A DNA stretch of 64,000 nucleotides from Virgibacillus ihumii (GTDB lineage: Bacteria > Bacillota > Bacilli > Bacillales > Amphibacillaceae), in NCBI RefSeq assembly GCF_902726655.1, contig NZ_CACVAN010000001.1, positions 2,046,001-2,110,000 on the forward strand, written 5' to 3'. This document shows positions 8,492 to 17,996 of the stretch, one piece after another. The notes below the pieces were generated by a model, which saw only the letters and a list, made by a program, of their open reading frames with translations, had not been told where the DNA came from and did not search any database. Made by a program: the position numbers and the translations under genes. The stretch's first letter is position 1; the number at the start of each line of letters is the position of its first letter.

Positions 8492-9793
8492 CTACAGAGG
8501 ATATCTCCCCTGAACCAAATCAAGTAGCCCTTCATTCTTTAACTGCTGTTTTGGAACGAGAAATGTTACCGTCACAACTCCTGGGTTCCTACCAATTTCG
8601 ATAGCCCCATTAATCGTGGCTCGGTTCATCACTTCAGGAACAGTAACATTCAATAATTTGGCCGCTCGTTCCATTCCATTTGTAGTGGCATCATTTAATG
8701 TTGCACCACTTCCCACGAAGGAAACCGGGTATGATTCTTCCAGTTCCACTCCCCATTTAGTACTTAATTCACGCGCTTGCTTTTTTTCTTCCTCGCTAAA
8801 TGGTTTTGCCAAGTGCGGCAAATCTTCTTCAACCGGAAGCAAAATGGGTCCGTCAATTGTTAGTCCTTTTATAACATTGGTCTGAAGATTGACGATTCCC
8901 GCAACGTCGGTCGTATGACCGGCGATTTCGCCATCTCCTTGCATCGCATGCATATCACCCAGGTAAACACCTCCGCCAGGTACTTTTACCGAACAAATTA
9001 GGATGGCACCCTGACGAACGCGATTAATATCCATGTGGCCATCGGTACGATCTTCAAGTTGTTCTTCCGTAATACTATAATCGTGAGGGGCATTAATCAA
9101 AGCTTGTCCAAAGTCACCGGCATTATGTGAGTCCGGCAACGCCCTCGCCGGTGTAGTACCAAGCTGACCTAAAAACGGCCTAAACCTTGCGATAGCGCCA
9201 ACGATATCATGAGGTGCGAACGTTACTACTGGATTTTGAATGGACTGTTCCGGAGTGCACATATACTGCTGGGCATTATGCGCAACTTCTTCTGCTCCCT
9301 GTTTGTTCAACGTCATTCCAATTGAATTATCCTTATTAAAAGTCATCGTATAGGCATTTGTAAAAACAAATGGCGTAACATCTTCATGACAATTTTTACA
9401 ACGAACTGCTTGTTGACCAATTCCATCAATAACTGTTTCGGGATTAACCGTTCCACAGTTTGGACACTTTCCTGCAACAAATGGATCACCATTAAACTTT
9501 CCATTTACAGGTTTATCATTCCCTGAAGCGGTTGCAAGCGAAGTAACTTCAATAGATTTGATATGGATGGCTATCGCATCGCCTACTTCCGCACCTTCGA
9601 CATAGACAGGCCTGGTTACTTCATGTCCACCCTTCAACTGTGGCGTAATCATAGGACCCCAACAACCAGGTGTTGTATTCGCTACAATATACCCACCATC
9701 TTGAACAATGTATTCCATTTCTTTATCAGGATTGAGGACACCATCTGTAAATTCATTGACATAGACCGTTTTCTTGGCAGCCAATTTAGCCAC
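8492..9793 (-). CDS. Acetamidase/formamidase family protein with zinc-ribbon insert
   Basis: A 433-residue FmdA/AmdA-family protein, which hydrolyses formamide, acetamide or related amides to ammonia and the acid. Family blocks include GCWGPMITPQLKGGHEVTRPVYVEGAEVGD (in pieces), a central RQGAILICSVKVPGGGVYLGDMHAMQGDGE, and a Pro-rich C-terminal part. Residues about 110-140 carry CPNCG and CKNC, an apparent zinc ribbon inserted after the N-terminal part. It is divergent from a regulator and close to a carbamoylase-type M20 enzyme, so it may act on a formamide or carbamoyl product of that pathway (inference). Confidence 0.9.
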   Translation of the reverse strand: MAKLAAKKTVYVNEFTDGVLNPDKEMEYIVQDGGYIVANTTPGCWGPMITPQLKGGHEVTRPVYVEGAEVGDAIAIHIKSIEVTSLATASGNDKPVNGKFNGDPFVAGKCPNCGTVNPETVIDGIGQQAVRCKNCHEDVTPFVFTNAYTMTFNKDNSIGMTLNKQGAEEVAHNAQQYMCTPEQSIQNPVVTFAPHDIVGAIARFRPFLGQLGTTPARALPDSHNAGDFGQALINAPHDYSITEEQLEDRTDGHMDINRVRQGAILICSVKVPGGGVYLGDMHAMQGDGEIAGHTTDVAGIVNLQTNVIKGLTIDGPILLPVEEDLPHLAKPFSEEEKKQARELSTKWGVELEESYPVSFVGSGATLNDATTNGMERAAKLLNVTVPEVMNRATINGAIEIGRNPGVVTVTFLVPKQQLKNEGLLDLVQGRYPL

Positions 9794-10002
9794 TCCTTTC
9801 TATTATTATATTCATTCTAGCATAGAAAGAAAGCGCTTTATTAATAGATTGCTTATAATATGAATAGCGCAACGATAAACGCTGAACAAACGATTCAGTA
9901 ATCAAATAAGCGATTACCCTTAAAAGAAATCATTCACACGTAATTGACAATATGCAGAAAATATAATAAAATCATTTCATAAATTAAAGGACATTTCCTT
10001 AA
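9794..10002. promoter_or_regulatory. Divergent promoter region, formamidase / regulator
   Basis: This gap of about 210 bp separates two head-to-head genes. AAAGCGCTTT at about 9829-9838 is a perfect 10-bp palindrome resembling a cre core, but it matches the full cre consensus only weakly. A hairpin at 9989-10008 covers the regulator's start (listed separately). Confidence 0.4.
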
Positions 10003-10008
10003 ATGTCC
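9989..10008 (+). promoter_or_regulatory. Hairpin covering RBS and start codon of the regulator
   Basis: GGACATTT, a CCTT loop, then AAATGTCC: 8 perfect base pairs. The left arm includes the AAAGGA Shine-Dalgarno and the right arm includes the ATG at 10003-10005. In RNA this would hide the initiation site; in DNA it could be an operator for autoregulation. Confidence 0.55.
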
Positions 10009-11313
10009 GAAAAGGTTGAGATAATCTTGAAACTGGCATTTATAGGGATTGAAGAAATGAAACCGATTTTGGATAAAATTGCGGTGGATTTTCCGGAATT
10101 AACGATGAACTATTATTTTTATGAATTAGAAAGTGAAGCGCTTGCATATACCTTGCAGGCTGAAAAGGAAAATGACGTTATCTTATATGGCGGGCCCACT
10201 CCCTATGAAATGGTAACGAAACAGCACAACCATACAATTAAGAGACCCGCTGCATTCATTTCGTATGATGGATCAGCACTATATTATGGAATGCTCAAAG
10301 TATTTAAGATGATGGGAGGAGTTGTTAGTAATATAAGTTTTGATACGATCCCCGATTCAGCTATTCAACAAATCTATAGCGATCTGGACATGGATGGTGA
10401 GCAATACCAACTTTACAACTCATCCTTTCAATCCAGTAAATTGGTCGAATTTCATCATAACATGATTCAGGAACAAGGCAGCTGTTGTGCTGTAACATGC
10501 CTTAAATCAACCTACTTAAAGTTGAAGGATCATATTCCATGCGTACTGGCTATTGCACCTGAGGCGGCTGTAAAACAAGCAGTGCAACAATCCATTCTTC
10601 TTTGTCAGTCGGAAAGATTTCGCCAATCACAGATTGTTGCGGGGGTTATTACAGTAACTCCTCATGCGGATTTTGACCAGGATTACATGATTTCACAAAA
10701 ACAACTCGAAATCCATCATGTTTTACTCTCGTATGCCAATAATCTGCATGCCGCATTATTTTCATTGGGCAACTTTAAGTTCGTTTTTTATACAACAATG
10801 GGGATGCTTAAAAAAGCGGATCAAGCATTATTTTATGCGTTTACAAAGGATCTGAGAAAAGTTTTAAACAGTGAAATTGCGCTTGGATTTGGTGTTGGCA
10901 CAACCGCACAGACAGCCCAGCGTCGTGCAAATATTGCATTAAAATACTGTAAACAAGCGGAAGAAATAGAAAGTTGCTTTATCATCACAGATGAAGAAAG
11001 AATTATAAATGTGTTGCAGCAAGATTCGTCAGAAGACTGGTTCCGTTCCGAAAGTAAAGATTTAAGTGAATTAGCCGAGATAAGCGGCATCTCTCAGGTA
11101 GTTTTAATGCGCATTTTAAAGGTTATCCAAAAGTTGGACAAGACTGCATATACAGCGGAGGAATTGGGAGATGAGTTATCTCAAACACCACGAAATGCCA
11201 GAAGAATATTGAAGCAATTGGAGGAAAAAGGACTGGCAAAAATGGTCGGAAATGAACATTATTCTTCAAGGGGAAGGCCAAAATCAGTCTATGATTTATC
11301 TTTTTTAAGATAA
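10003..11313 (+). CDS. Transcriptional regulator with sensor domain and C-terminal winged helix
   Basis: A 436-residue cytosolic protein. Residues about 1-130 look like an alpha/beta sensor related in style to PrpR-N domains (LKLAFIGIEEMKPIL, DVILYGGPTPYEMV). Residues about 195-335 resemble a degenerate GGDEF-like fold without a GGDEF motif. The last 90 residues form a winged helix (AEELGDELSQTPRNARRILKQLEEKGL, in pieces). It is divergent from the formamidase gene and 27 bp upstream of the carbamoylase gene, so it probably controls both. The ATG at 10003 lies inside a hairpin; a TTG downstream is an alternative. No family name is assigned. Confidence 0.75.
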   Translation: MSEKVEIILKLAFIGIEEMKPILDKIAVDFPELTMNYYFYELESEALAYTLQAEKENDVILYGGPTPYEMVTKQHNHTIKRPAAFISYDGSALYYGMLKVFKMMGGVVSNISFDTIPDSAIQQIYSDLDMDGEQYQLYNSSFQSSKLVEFHHNMIQEQGSCCAVTCLKSTYLKLKDHIPCVLAIAPEAAVKQAVQQSILLCQSERFRQSQIVAGVITVTPHADFDQDYMISQKQLEIHHVLLSYANNLHAALFSLGNFKFVFYTTMGMLKKADQALFYAFTKDLRKVLNSEIALGFGVGTTAQTAQRRANIALKYCKQAEEIESCFIITDEERIINVLQQDSSEDWFRSESKDLSELAEISGISQVVLMRILKVIQKLDKTAYTAEELGDELSQTPRNARRILKQLEEKGLAKMVGNEHYSSRGRPKSVYDLSFLR

Positions 11314-11340
11314 CGCTGTTTATAAAAGTCAGGAGGCTAA

Positions 11341-12582
11341 ATGATGGAAATCAATATAAATAAAGAACGTTTATGGGATCATATTCATTCACTTGGGAAA
11401 ATCGGCCGGAATACAGAAGGTGGACTAACCCGCCTTTCATTTACAGAAGAAGAAAAAGCGGCAAAGGAAATGGTTTCACAATGGATGGAAGAGGCAGATA
11501 TGCGTGTTTACACGGATGAAATCGGTAACTTAATTGGCAGATATGAAGGAAAAAATGTTGATGCACCTGTTGTTTTGGTTGGCTCCCATATTGATACCGT
11601 TATAAACGGGGGGAAATTTGATGGCGCTGCCGGCATCTTATCCGCCATTGAAGCAATCCATACGATGAATGAAAAAGCAATTACCCCGTATTATCCGATT
11701 GAAGTGATCGCATTTACGGATGAGGAAGGTGCACGATTCAGCAATGGAATGTTAGGAAGCAAGGCAATCGCCGGTACATTAACGAAAGAAGACTTATATC
11801 AAATGAAAGATAGCAATCAAGTATCCGCAGCAGAAGCAATGAGGCAATTTGGTTACGACCCGGAAAAGCTTGATACCGTTAAACGATCCCCGGAAAATCT
11901 GAAAAATTATTTGGAATTGCATATTGAACAAGGAAAAGTCCTGGAAGACAACGATTTATCTGTCGGAATAGTAACAGGGATTGCCGGCCCAGTTTGGTTC
12001 AACGTACGAATCACGGGCGAATCTGGTCATGCCGGCGCAACACCAATGGGTATGAGAAAGGATCCTATGGTCGGAGCATCCATTATTATCAGTAAGATTG
12101 AAGAGATTGCCAGCAAGGAAAAACAAGCTGTTGCAACAACAGGCAAGATCGAGTCTCACCCTGGTGGAATAAACATCATTCCTGACTCTATCGAATTCAC
12201 GGTAGATATCCGCGATATTTCTGAAGAAACACTAATTCGCTTAGAAAAAGAAGTAAGAGAACTGGTTGAACAAGTGACTGAGAAACGTGGTCTAGGGGGT
12301 GAAGTGAACGTATTGCATAGGGTCTCCCCTTCTGTAGCTTCACCCGACGTAGTGAAACAATTGGAGGAATCCTGTATGAAAGCGGGGCTCCCAACTTTCC
12401 ACTTACCCAGTGGTGCCGGTCATGATGCAATGATAATGTCTGAACTTACCGATATGGGAATGATTTTTGTTCGCAGTAAAGATGGAATTAGTCACAATCC
12501 CAATGAATGGACAGATAAAATGGATCTGGCAAATGGAACGGAGGTATTATTCCATTCATTAAATGAACTTGCCTCTGAATAG
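11341..12582 (+). CDS. Hydantoinase/carbamoylase-family zinc amidohydrolase (AllC/HyuC-like)
   Basis: A 413-residue M20-fold enzyme cleaving N-carbamoyl amino acids or ureido compounds such as allantoate. Motifs are GSHIDTVINGGKFDGAAG (metal His/Asp), FTDEEGARFSNGMLGSKAI, LELHIEQGKVLE, a dimerisation domain SGHAGATPMG, and C-terminal SGAGHDAMIM and GISHNPNEW with the last His ligand. AGGAGG precedes tandem ATGs, and ATG 11344 has the better spacing. It is followed by a YfcC permease and preceded by its likely regulator. With the formamidase this suggests use of an N-carbamoyl or N-formyl compound; the substrate is unknown. Confidence 0.92.
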   Translation: MMEININKERLWDHIHSLGKIGRNTEGGLTRLSFTEEEKAAKEMVSQWMEEADMRVYTDEIGNLIGRYEGKNVDAPVVLVGSHIDTVINGGKFDGAAGILSAIEAIHTMNEKAITPYYPIEVIAFTDEEGARFSNGMLGSKAIAGTLTKEDLYQMKDSNQVSAAEAMRQFGYDPEKLDTVKRSPENLKNYLELHIEQGKVLEDNDLSVGIVTGIAGPVWFNVRITGESGHAGATPMGMRKDPMVGASIIISKIEEIASKEKQAVATTGKIESHPGGINIIPDSIEFTVDIRDISEETLIRLEKEVRELVEQVTEKRGLGGEVNVLHRVSPSVASPDVVKQLEESCMKAGLPTFHLPSGAGHDAMIMSELTDMGMIFVRSKDGISHNPNEWTDKMDLANGTEVLFHSLNELASE

Positions 12583-12674
12583 CTGCGATCCATGCCGGAA
12601 TTTGCCGGTCCAAAACAGAGCACCAAGTGCATGAAAAGCTTCATAACTATAACAGTGAAGGTGTGTGATGTTAA

Positions 12675-14069
12675 ATGTCAGAAGAAAAGAAAAAATTAAT
12701 GGATCGGATTCCACATCCATTGGCATTGCTGTTTTACATTGTCGTAATTGCAGTGATATTAACCTATATTGTTCCAGCAGGCTCTTATGAAAGAGAAAAA
12801 ATAGGTGGTGAGACACAAACAATCCCCGGGACCTTTGATTATACAGAGCAAAATCCTGCAGGTCTTATGGATTTGTTCACAGCCATTCCTATAGGATTCC
12901 AAGAAGCATCCAACATTGTATTTATTGTGTTTGCAGCAGCAATGATGTTTGGAATATTGGAGAAAACCGGCGTGATGGAAAATACAATCGGAACGTTGGT
13001 GAAACGGCTAGGGGTAAAAAGACGATTTATGATTGTCGTTATCATGACCTTTGTTTATGGACTTTTAGGAATTTTCGTCGGGTTTGAAAATAATATTGCC
13101 CTCATCCCCATAGCCGTGTTGTTAAGCAGTGCAATCGGCGGAGATAAGATGCTCGGGGCAGGAATTGCGATTGGTGGCGTAGTTATTGGATTTGGCTTGT
13201 CACCATTCAACCCATATACGATTGGGGTAGGACACAAAATAGCTGAAATGCCGCTATTTTCCGGTTGGATTTTTAGAAGCATTTTGGTATTCATTGTACT
13301 ATCGGTACTTGCTGCTTATAATATTTGGTATTTTAAAAAGATACTAAAGGATAGGGAAAAAAGTTTAAGTGATATAGACACTTCAGAAATGCAGCTGACG
13401 AAGCCGTTGGAAGAATATAAAATGAACAAGAAAGACATTGCTGTTCTCCTGGTTTTTATAGCAGGACTGGCAGTAATGTTGACAGGGGTTTTTGCTAAAG
13501 GATGGTTTATCAATGAAATATCAGCTATATTTCTAATGGTAGCTATTGCAGCTGGCCTGATTTCAGGCATGAATGGGAATCAAATTGCAGAGACGTGCAC
13601 AAAAGCATTAGCGCCAAGTGCCTTTGCAGCTGTTATCATTGGTGTTGCACAATCGATTCAAGTCGTATTGACAAATGCAAATATCGGTGACACGATCGCT
13701 TTTTATTTCACATCTGGACTGGATGCATTTCCAACGTCGCTTGGTGTCATATTCATGGCTGTTTCCCAGTCAATAATCAGTATATTTATACCAAGCGGCA
13801 GTGGACAAGCATTGGCTACCTTACCCATTATGATTCCAGTAGGCAGCATGATCGGTCTTACCCGTGAAACCAGTATTTTAGCATTCCAGGTAGGCGATGG
13901 CTTAATCAACACCATTGCACCGACATCAGGCGGCCTCATGGCGATGTTGGGATTATGCAGAGTCCCATATGGAAAATGGTTACGGTATATCATTCCATTT
14001 ATTTTGATTGCTATTCTAATAGGTTGTATTGCACTGGTGACTGCGGTAGTGATTAGTTGGGGAGCGTAA
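12675..14069 (+). CDS. YfcC-family (DcuC superfamily) permease
   Basis: A 464-residue inner-membrane protein with about 12 hydrophobic segments. It starts MSEEKKKLMDRIPHPLALLF and has the family's IVPAGSYERE loop and conserved FIPSGSGQALATLPIM and APTSGG motifs. The group (COG1288) includes arginine/ornithine exchangers and C4-dicarboxylate carriers; the substrate cannot be read. It lies 92 bp after the carbamoylase gene in the same direction, so it likely imports that enzyme's substrate. A terminator follows at 14150-14182. Confidence 0.88.
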   Translation: MSEEKKKLMDRIPHPLALLFYIVVIAVILTYIVPAGSYEREKIGGETQTIPGTFDYTEQNPAGLMDLFTAIPIGFQEASNIVFIVFAAAMMFGILEKTGVMENTIGTLVKRLGVKRRFMIVVIMTFVYGLLGIFVGFENNIALIPIAVLLSSAIGGDKMLGAGIAIGGVVIGFGLSPFNPYTIGVGHKIAEMPLFSGWIFRSILVFIVLSVLAAYNIWYFKKILKDREKSLSDIDTSEMQLTKPLEEYKMNKKDIAVLLVFIAGLAVMLTGVFAKGWFINEISAIFLMVAIAAGLISGMNGNQIAETCTKALAPSAFAAVIIGVAQSIQVVLTNANIGDTIAFYFTSGLDAFPTSLGVIFMAVSQSIISIFIPSGSGQALATLPIMIPVGSMIGLTRETSILAFQVGDGLINTIAPTSGGLMAMLGLCRVPYGKWLRYIIPFILIAILIGCIALVTAVVISWGA

Positions 14070-14149
14070 GTTGACAACAACAATTGCATGATATCAACTG
14101 AGTACAATCGAATCTGTGATCTGTGGAGAAAATTCGGCATTAAAAACAA

Positions 14150-14182
14150 GGCTGGCCTCAAGAACAATTCTTTCGGTCAGCC
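14150..14182. terminator. Terminator between convergent permease genes
   Basis: GGCTGGCC (14150-14157) pairs with GGTCAGCC (14175-14182), 8 bp with one G-T pair, between two convergent genes. Weak T-runs flank it, so it could serve both strands. Confidence 0.6.
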
Positions 14183-14210
14183 CCATTATTCAAAACTTTT
14201 TAATGCTTTC

Positions 14211-15803
14211 CTATAAAAGATGTAATGGAACATAGTAAAAGACAAACGTGAGTACTATTAGAAATACACCGCTTATAATTAAAGCATTTGGAAACCTTTT
14301 GGTTATTTTAATTTCCTTTGGATCTTTTAAAGTTGCAGGGGCTTCTAATATTTTTAACCGAAACTCTTTTTCTATTTGTGTAACCCCTTCTGTTTTTGAA
14401 ATTAAAGTTAGAGTCAAAATTGACAGTACTACCCCAATAATTACAGGATGTAAGTAAATTGGTAAGTCCGTTACTAGCATTTCATATAATTCTGCACCCA
14501 CAACGGCAACGAACCCAGCAATGATGCTCCAAAATGCTGCGTTTTTGGTGACTGTCTTTGAATAAACACTCGCAAAAGCCACGGGTCCCCAAGAGGCGGC
14601 AAATAAAGTTGCAGCAAAATAGCCAATCCACATTACAGCAGGGGGTTGCCATAGTGTAATCATCATGATAACAATACTGGAAATCAACATTGTATTTCTG
14701 CTAAACCTTAAAACAACTTTACTTTCATTCTCCTTGTTAATAAAAATATCATGGGCTACACTGTTTCCTATTAGTTGTAAAAATGTTGAACAAGAAGATA
14801 GAATTGCAGCCATAATTCCAACAAGGGCAATAACTCCAAACCATGTTGGCATAAGATTTTTAGCGGACCAAATGAATACGTTCTCCACCGGATTTATATT
14901 GGGATTTACTAAATTCACAGTGGCCATTCCCATGTGAAGGAATAGATAAATCACAAATATAGCGATAGTAGCAATGACACCTGACCGAATTACAACATGC
15001 TCGCTTTTTGCCATTAAATACCGGCTCGTTTGCCATGGGCTTACAGCAACCACAGTACCCCAAACTAGACCTAATATAACTGCCCACATAAGTGCTTCAA
15101 CAGGACTATTAAAAAAGGATTCTGATCCATTCAAACCATGCCAGCTCAAAATTCCAGGATGTGTCTGCAGTGATGCAGTATTTATAATTGCATCCGGCCA
15201 ACCACCTGTTGCATGAAGAATAAAGGGCACCCCAACTACAGTAGCCAGTAAGAAAATTATAAACATAATTGTATCATTCACCAAAACACCTTTTGCGCCG
15301 GATAAAAATGTAAATGAAGTGTAAGCTATCCATATTATAGCTACAGAAACACCGTAGGAAATCCCGGAAACAGAAGAGAATAGTAACGCTCCCCCCTGTG
15401 TTACTGCAACAAGGTATGCAGAAACGCCGAAAATTGTTGTTATACCAGCTACCTTGCGAATTTTTTGTGAGTCAAAACGCTTACCAAAATATTCTGGAAC
15501 AGTTAAGGCTCGGCTACGGCGCAAGTATCTTCCAAAGAAAAAAGCTCCCAAAACATATCCACTTGCATTAAAAACAACAAGAATGAGCTGTATAATTGGA
15601 TAACCAGAATAGGAAAAACCTGCCTCACCCATAAAGGTTACAGAACTTAGGAACGACGCAACCAATGATCCAGTAATCAACAAGGTAGGAGCATTTCTCC
15701 CCGATACATAATAATCTTCTACATTCGAAACCTTTTTCGACAAAAATACTCCAATTGCTATAAAAAACAATAGTGCTACAACGATTCCTATTACATATAC
15801 CAT
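14211..15803 (-). CDS. Sodium:solute symporter (SSS family)
   Basis: A 530-residue membrane protein with about 13 transmembrane segments. SSS hallmarks are VEDYYVSGRNAPTLLITGSLVASFLSSVTFMGEAGFSYSGYP (in pieces), SGAKGVLVNDTIMF and WGTVVAVSPWQTSRYL. It imports an organic anion or similar solute with Na+. ATG 15803 follows GGGAGATGAATAA and is directly abutted by the stop of a 21-codon ORF (TAAATG). It is the last gene of an operon begun by an OYE-family reductase; the reductase's substrate may be what it carries. Confidence 0.92.
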   Translation of the reverse strand: MVYVIGIVVALLFFIAIGVFLSKKVSNVEDYYVSGRNAPTLLITGSLVASFLSSVTFMGEAGFSYSGYPIIQLILVVFNASGYVLGAFFFGRYLRRSRALTVPEYFGKRFDSQKIRKVAGITTIFGVSAYLVAVTQGGALLFSSVSGISYGVSVAIIWIAYTSFTFLSGAKGVLVNDTIMFIIFLLATVVGVPFILHATGGWPDAIINTASLQTHPGILSWHGLNGSESFFNSPVEALMWAVILGLVWGTVVAVSPWQTSRYLMAKSEHVVIRSGVIATIAIFVIYLFLHMGMATVNLVNPNINPVENVFIWSAKNLMPTWFGVIALVGIMAAILSSCSTFLQLIGNSVAHDIFINKENESKVVLRFSRNTMLISSIVIMMITLWQPPAVMWIGYFAATLFAASWGPVAFASVYSKTVTKNAAFWSIIAGFVAVVGAELYEMLVTDLPIYLHPVIIGVVLSILTLTLISKTEGVTQIEKEFRLKILEAPATLKDPKEIKITKRFPNALIISGVFLIVLTFVFYYVPLHLL

Positions 15804-15869
15804 TTATTCATCTCCCTTCACTTTATTTAGAAGTGTTGATCGTCGCTGTTGTTCAACATCTAAAGACAT
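15804..15869 (-). CDS. Tiny ORF (21 residues) coupled to the symporter
   Basis: ATG at 15869 follows GGGGGGAGATCA, and the frame ends TAA at 15804-15806 with the symporter ATG immediately next. The peptide begins MSLDVEQQRRSTLL and is charged. The symporter's RBS lies inside this ORF, so its translation could tune symporter initiation. It could also be a small accessory peptide. Support is the RBS and exact stop-start junction only. Confidence 0.5.
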   Translation of the reverse strand: MSLDVEQQRRSTLLNKVKGDE

Positions 15870-15880
15870 TGATCTCCCCC

Positions 15881-16012
15881 CTACTTTGCAACATTTTTTT
15901 TCTCACGAGAGGTTTTGGATTCACTGTCCATTTTATTGACCATAAATTTAGCAAATAATCCAATAAAAATTAAACCGCTTCCATAAAAAAGTGTGAAGAA
16001 TAATTCACCCAT
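15881..16012 (-). CDS. Small single-span membrane protein (43 residues), symporter partner candidate
   Basis: ATG at 16012 follows AAGGAGG, and the first 8 bases overlap the end of the OYE gene (ATGGGTGA). The product has one transmembrane helix (about residues 3-25, ELFFTLFYGSGLIFIGLFAKF) and a basic, polar tail. A small membrane protein between an enzyme and an SSS symporter suggests an accessory subunit, comparable in position to YhdT or DUF4212 proteins. The family was not recognised. Confidence 0.7.
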   Translation of the reverse strand: MGELFFTLFYGSGLIFIGLFAKFMVNKMDSESKTSREKKNVAK

Positions 16013-17996
16013 AAATTTTTGATTCCTCCTTCTCTTCAGAAATTTTAAGAGCTGCATGAAAACCTTCCCAAACTGCTTCATCTAATGTACGCGGGAACTT
16101 TGCATCTCCAATCCGATATACATTGTTGAAATGTTTTTTAAACTTTCGAAACACTATCAATGAATCAGAAGCATCCTGTCCAACAGCAAATACAATAGCC
16201 GATGGTTCGCGCTCTTCTTTTCGACCACTAAATAAATGCTCCAAAATCACTTTATCCTTTTTCACCCCAGCTAACTTAAAGTTTGGTGTTTGCTTGACAC
16301 CTAGATTGTCCAATCGTTCCAAAAACTTGTTTCGTTTGTACTGTTGCACTGCCTCAGCAATAGCGTAACTACGTGAAACAATTTCAACATTTTTATTTCG
16401 CGATGCCAATAACTCAGCCGCCTCAATTCCGGGCCAATCTCCTTTCCAATCGACAACAAGAATATTCTCTTCTTTAATCCTCCCCTTATTTAGAACATCC
16501 CACGACGAATAAGCAGTAATGCCGGTTTTTCTAAATTCTTCGGGTATCAAAGATTTGGAACCAGTGGCAATAATAATTCCAACAGGCTGTTGCTGATTAA
16601 CCTCCTCTACGGTAACGCGTTTACCTGTCTCAATTTTTACATTTAACCGTTTTAATTCATTAATAAGGTAGGTTTGCCAGTTTCCAACTTGCTCCCTATT
16701 TAGCCCCCCTCTTATAACATTTAACTGCCCTCCTAATTGCTCGCTTTCTTCAAATAGCGTTACTTGATGACCTTTCCTTGCCAATGTAAGCGCTGACATA
16801 ATTCCTGAAGGGCCGCCACCAATTACAGAAAAGTTTTGTATTCGTTTAGCTTGTGGAACATCAGCAAAATGTTTTTCCCGCCCAGTTGCTGGATTAATCG
16901 TACAGCGAATTGGAAGATGTTCCTGGTATCGCCCAATACAGCCTTGGTTACAGGCAATACATGGTATAATTTGATCCTCGTTACCCGCTGATATTTTTGA
17001 CGGCAAATGAGGATCGGCAATTAATGCACGGGTCATTCCAACTACATCCGCATTGTTATCCTGAAGCATCCTTTCGGCAATTTCCGGTTTATAAATTCGT
17101 GAAGTGAGAATTAATGGTCGTTTTCCAATAATATCTCTTACTTGTTTGACCCCTTCAAAAAGTTGAGAAGCGGATTCCCCAGCTGGAGGTACAATATAAG
17201 AACTTCCTTTGTATGTTGCAGAGGATCCTATTACCAGACTCCAATAATTCAATTCACCCAGTTCATGAAGATAACGGATTATCTTTAGTGATTCCTCCCC
17301 TGAAGTACCGACATCATCCTTCGAATGCAGTGACATCCTCATCCCCAATACAAAATCTTCTCCCACTACATCCCGAACACGTTGGATCACTTCTTTTGTA
17401 AATCGCATTCGGTTTTCAAACGATCCACCCCAATGGTCAGTACGTTTATTTACCGCTGGACTCCAAAATTGTTCGAACAAATACGTATGTGAACCTACAA
17501 ATTCCACACCATCAAGCCCTGCTTCTTTTAGATTAAGTGCACTGCTTACAAATCCGTCAATTATTTCCTGTATTTCATCCTCTTCCAATTCTCTTGGAAT
17601 AATATGAAACCGTTCAGTAGGAATTGCTGATGGAGCTACTACATCAGCATTTTCATCACTTACATATGCTTCCCGTCCATGATGAATTAACTGGGCAAAT
17701 AGCTTTCCACCATATTGATGTACATTTGCTGCAGTTTTCCTATGGATGTCGATAATTTTAGGGTTACTCGCATCAATTGCAAAAGGAGTATTGAGCCCGG
17801 TGTGATGAACACCATGAGCCTCCATAACAATTAACCCGACTCCTCCTTTTGCCCTTTCGGTATGATACGCAATAAAATCATCAGTTGGCAAGTGTTCCTC
17901 TACCAAAGTTGTTTGGTGACCGCTTGTCATAATACGGTTTTTAATCATTGTGTTAGCAATTTTTAGTTCAGAAAACAGGTTAGGATACTTCGTCAT
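16005..17996 (-). CDS. Old Yellow Enzyme / 2,4-dienoyl-CoA reductase-like flavoprotein
   Basis: A 663-residue flavo-iron-sulfur enzyme. Residues 1-340 form the FMN TIM barrel (HHTGLNTPFAIDASNPKI, QLIHHGREAY, DGVEFVGSHTYLFEQFWSP in pieces). A [4Fe-4S] Cys motif follows (CIACNQGCIGR, with another Cys 12 residues on), then FAD/NAD domains beginning VIGGGPSGIMSALTLARKG. This layout matches FadH, trimethylamine dehydrogenase and stachydrine/N-methyl-amine catabolic enzymes. The product reduces an enoate or demethylates an amine. It is the first gene of an operon with a small membrane protein and a symporter, divergent from an XRE-cupin regulator. Confidence 0.92.
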   Translation of the reverse strand: MTKYPNLFSELKIANTMIKNRIMTSGHQTTLVEEHLPTDDFIAYHTERAKGGVGLIVMEAHGVHHTGLNTPFAIDASNPKIIDIHRKTAANVHQYGGKLFAQLIHHGREAYVSDENADVVAPSAIPTERFHIIPRELEEDEIQEIIDGFVSSALNLKEAGLDGVEFVGSHTYLFEQFWSPAVNKRTDHWGGSFENRMRFTKEVIQRVRDVVGEDFVLGMRMSLHSKDDVGTSGEESLKIIRYLHELGELNYWSLVIGSSATYKGSSYIVPPAGESASQLFEGVKQVRDIIGKRPLILTSRIYKPEIAERMLQDNNADVVGMTRALIADPHLPSKISAGNEDQIIPCIACNQGCIGRYQEHLPIRCTINPATGREKHFADVPQAKRIQNFSVIGGGPSGIMSALTLARKGHQVTLFEESEQLGGQLNVIRGGLNREQVGNWQTYLINELKRLNVKIETGKRVTVEEVNQQQPVGIIIATGSKSLIPEEFRKTGITAYSSWDVLNKGRIKEENILVVDWKGDWPGIEAAELLASRNKNVEIVSRSYAIAEAVQQYKRNKFLERLDNLGVKQTPNFKLAGVKKDKVILEHLFSGRKEEREPSAIVFAVGQDASDSLIVFRKFKKHFNNVYRIGDAKFPRTLDEAVWEGFHAALKISEEKEESKIYG

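Noticed and set aside
9829..9838. AAAGCGCTTT as a full cre box
   Set aside because: The palindromic core is right but only 11 of 14 consensus positions match, so it was mentioned without being called.
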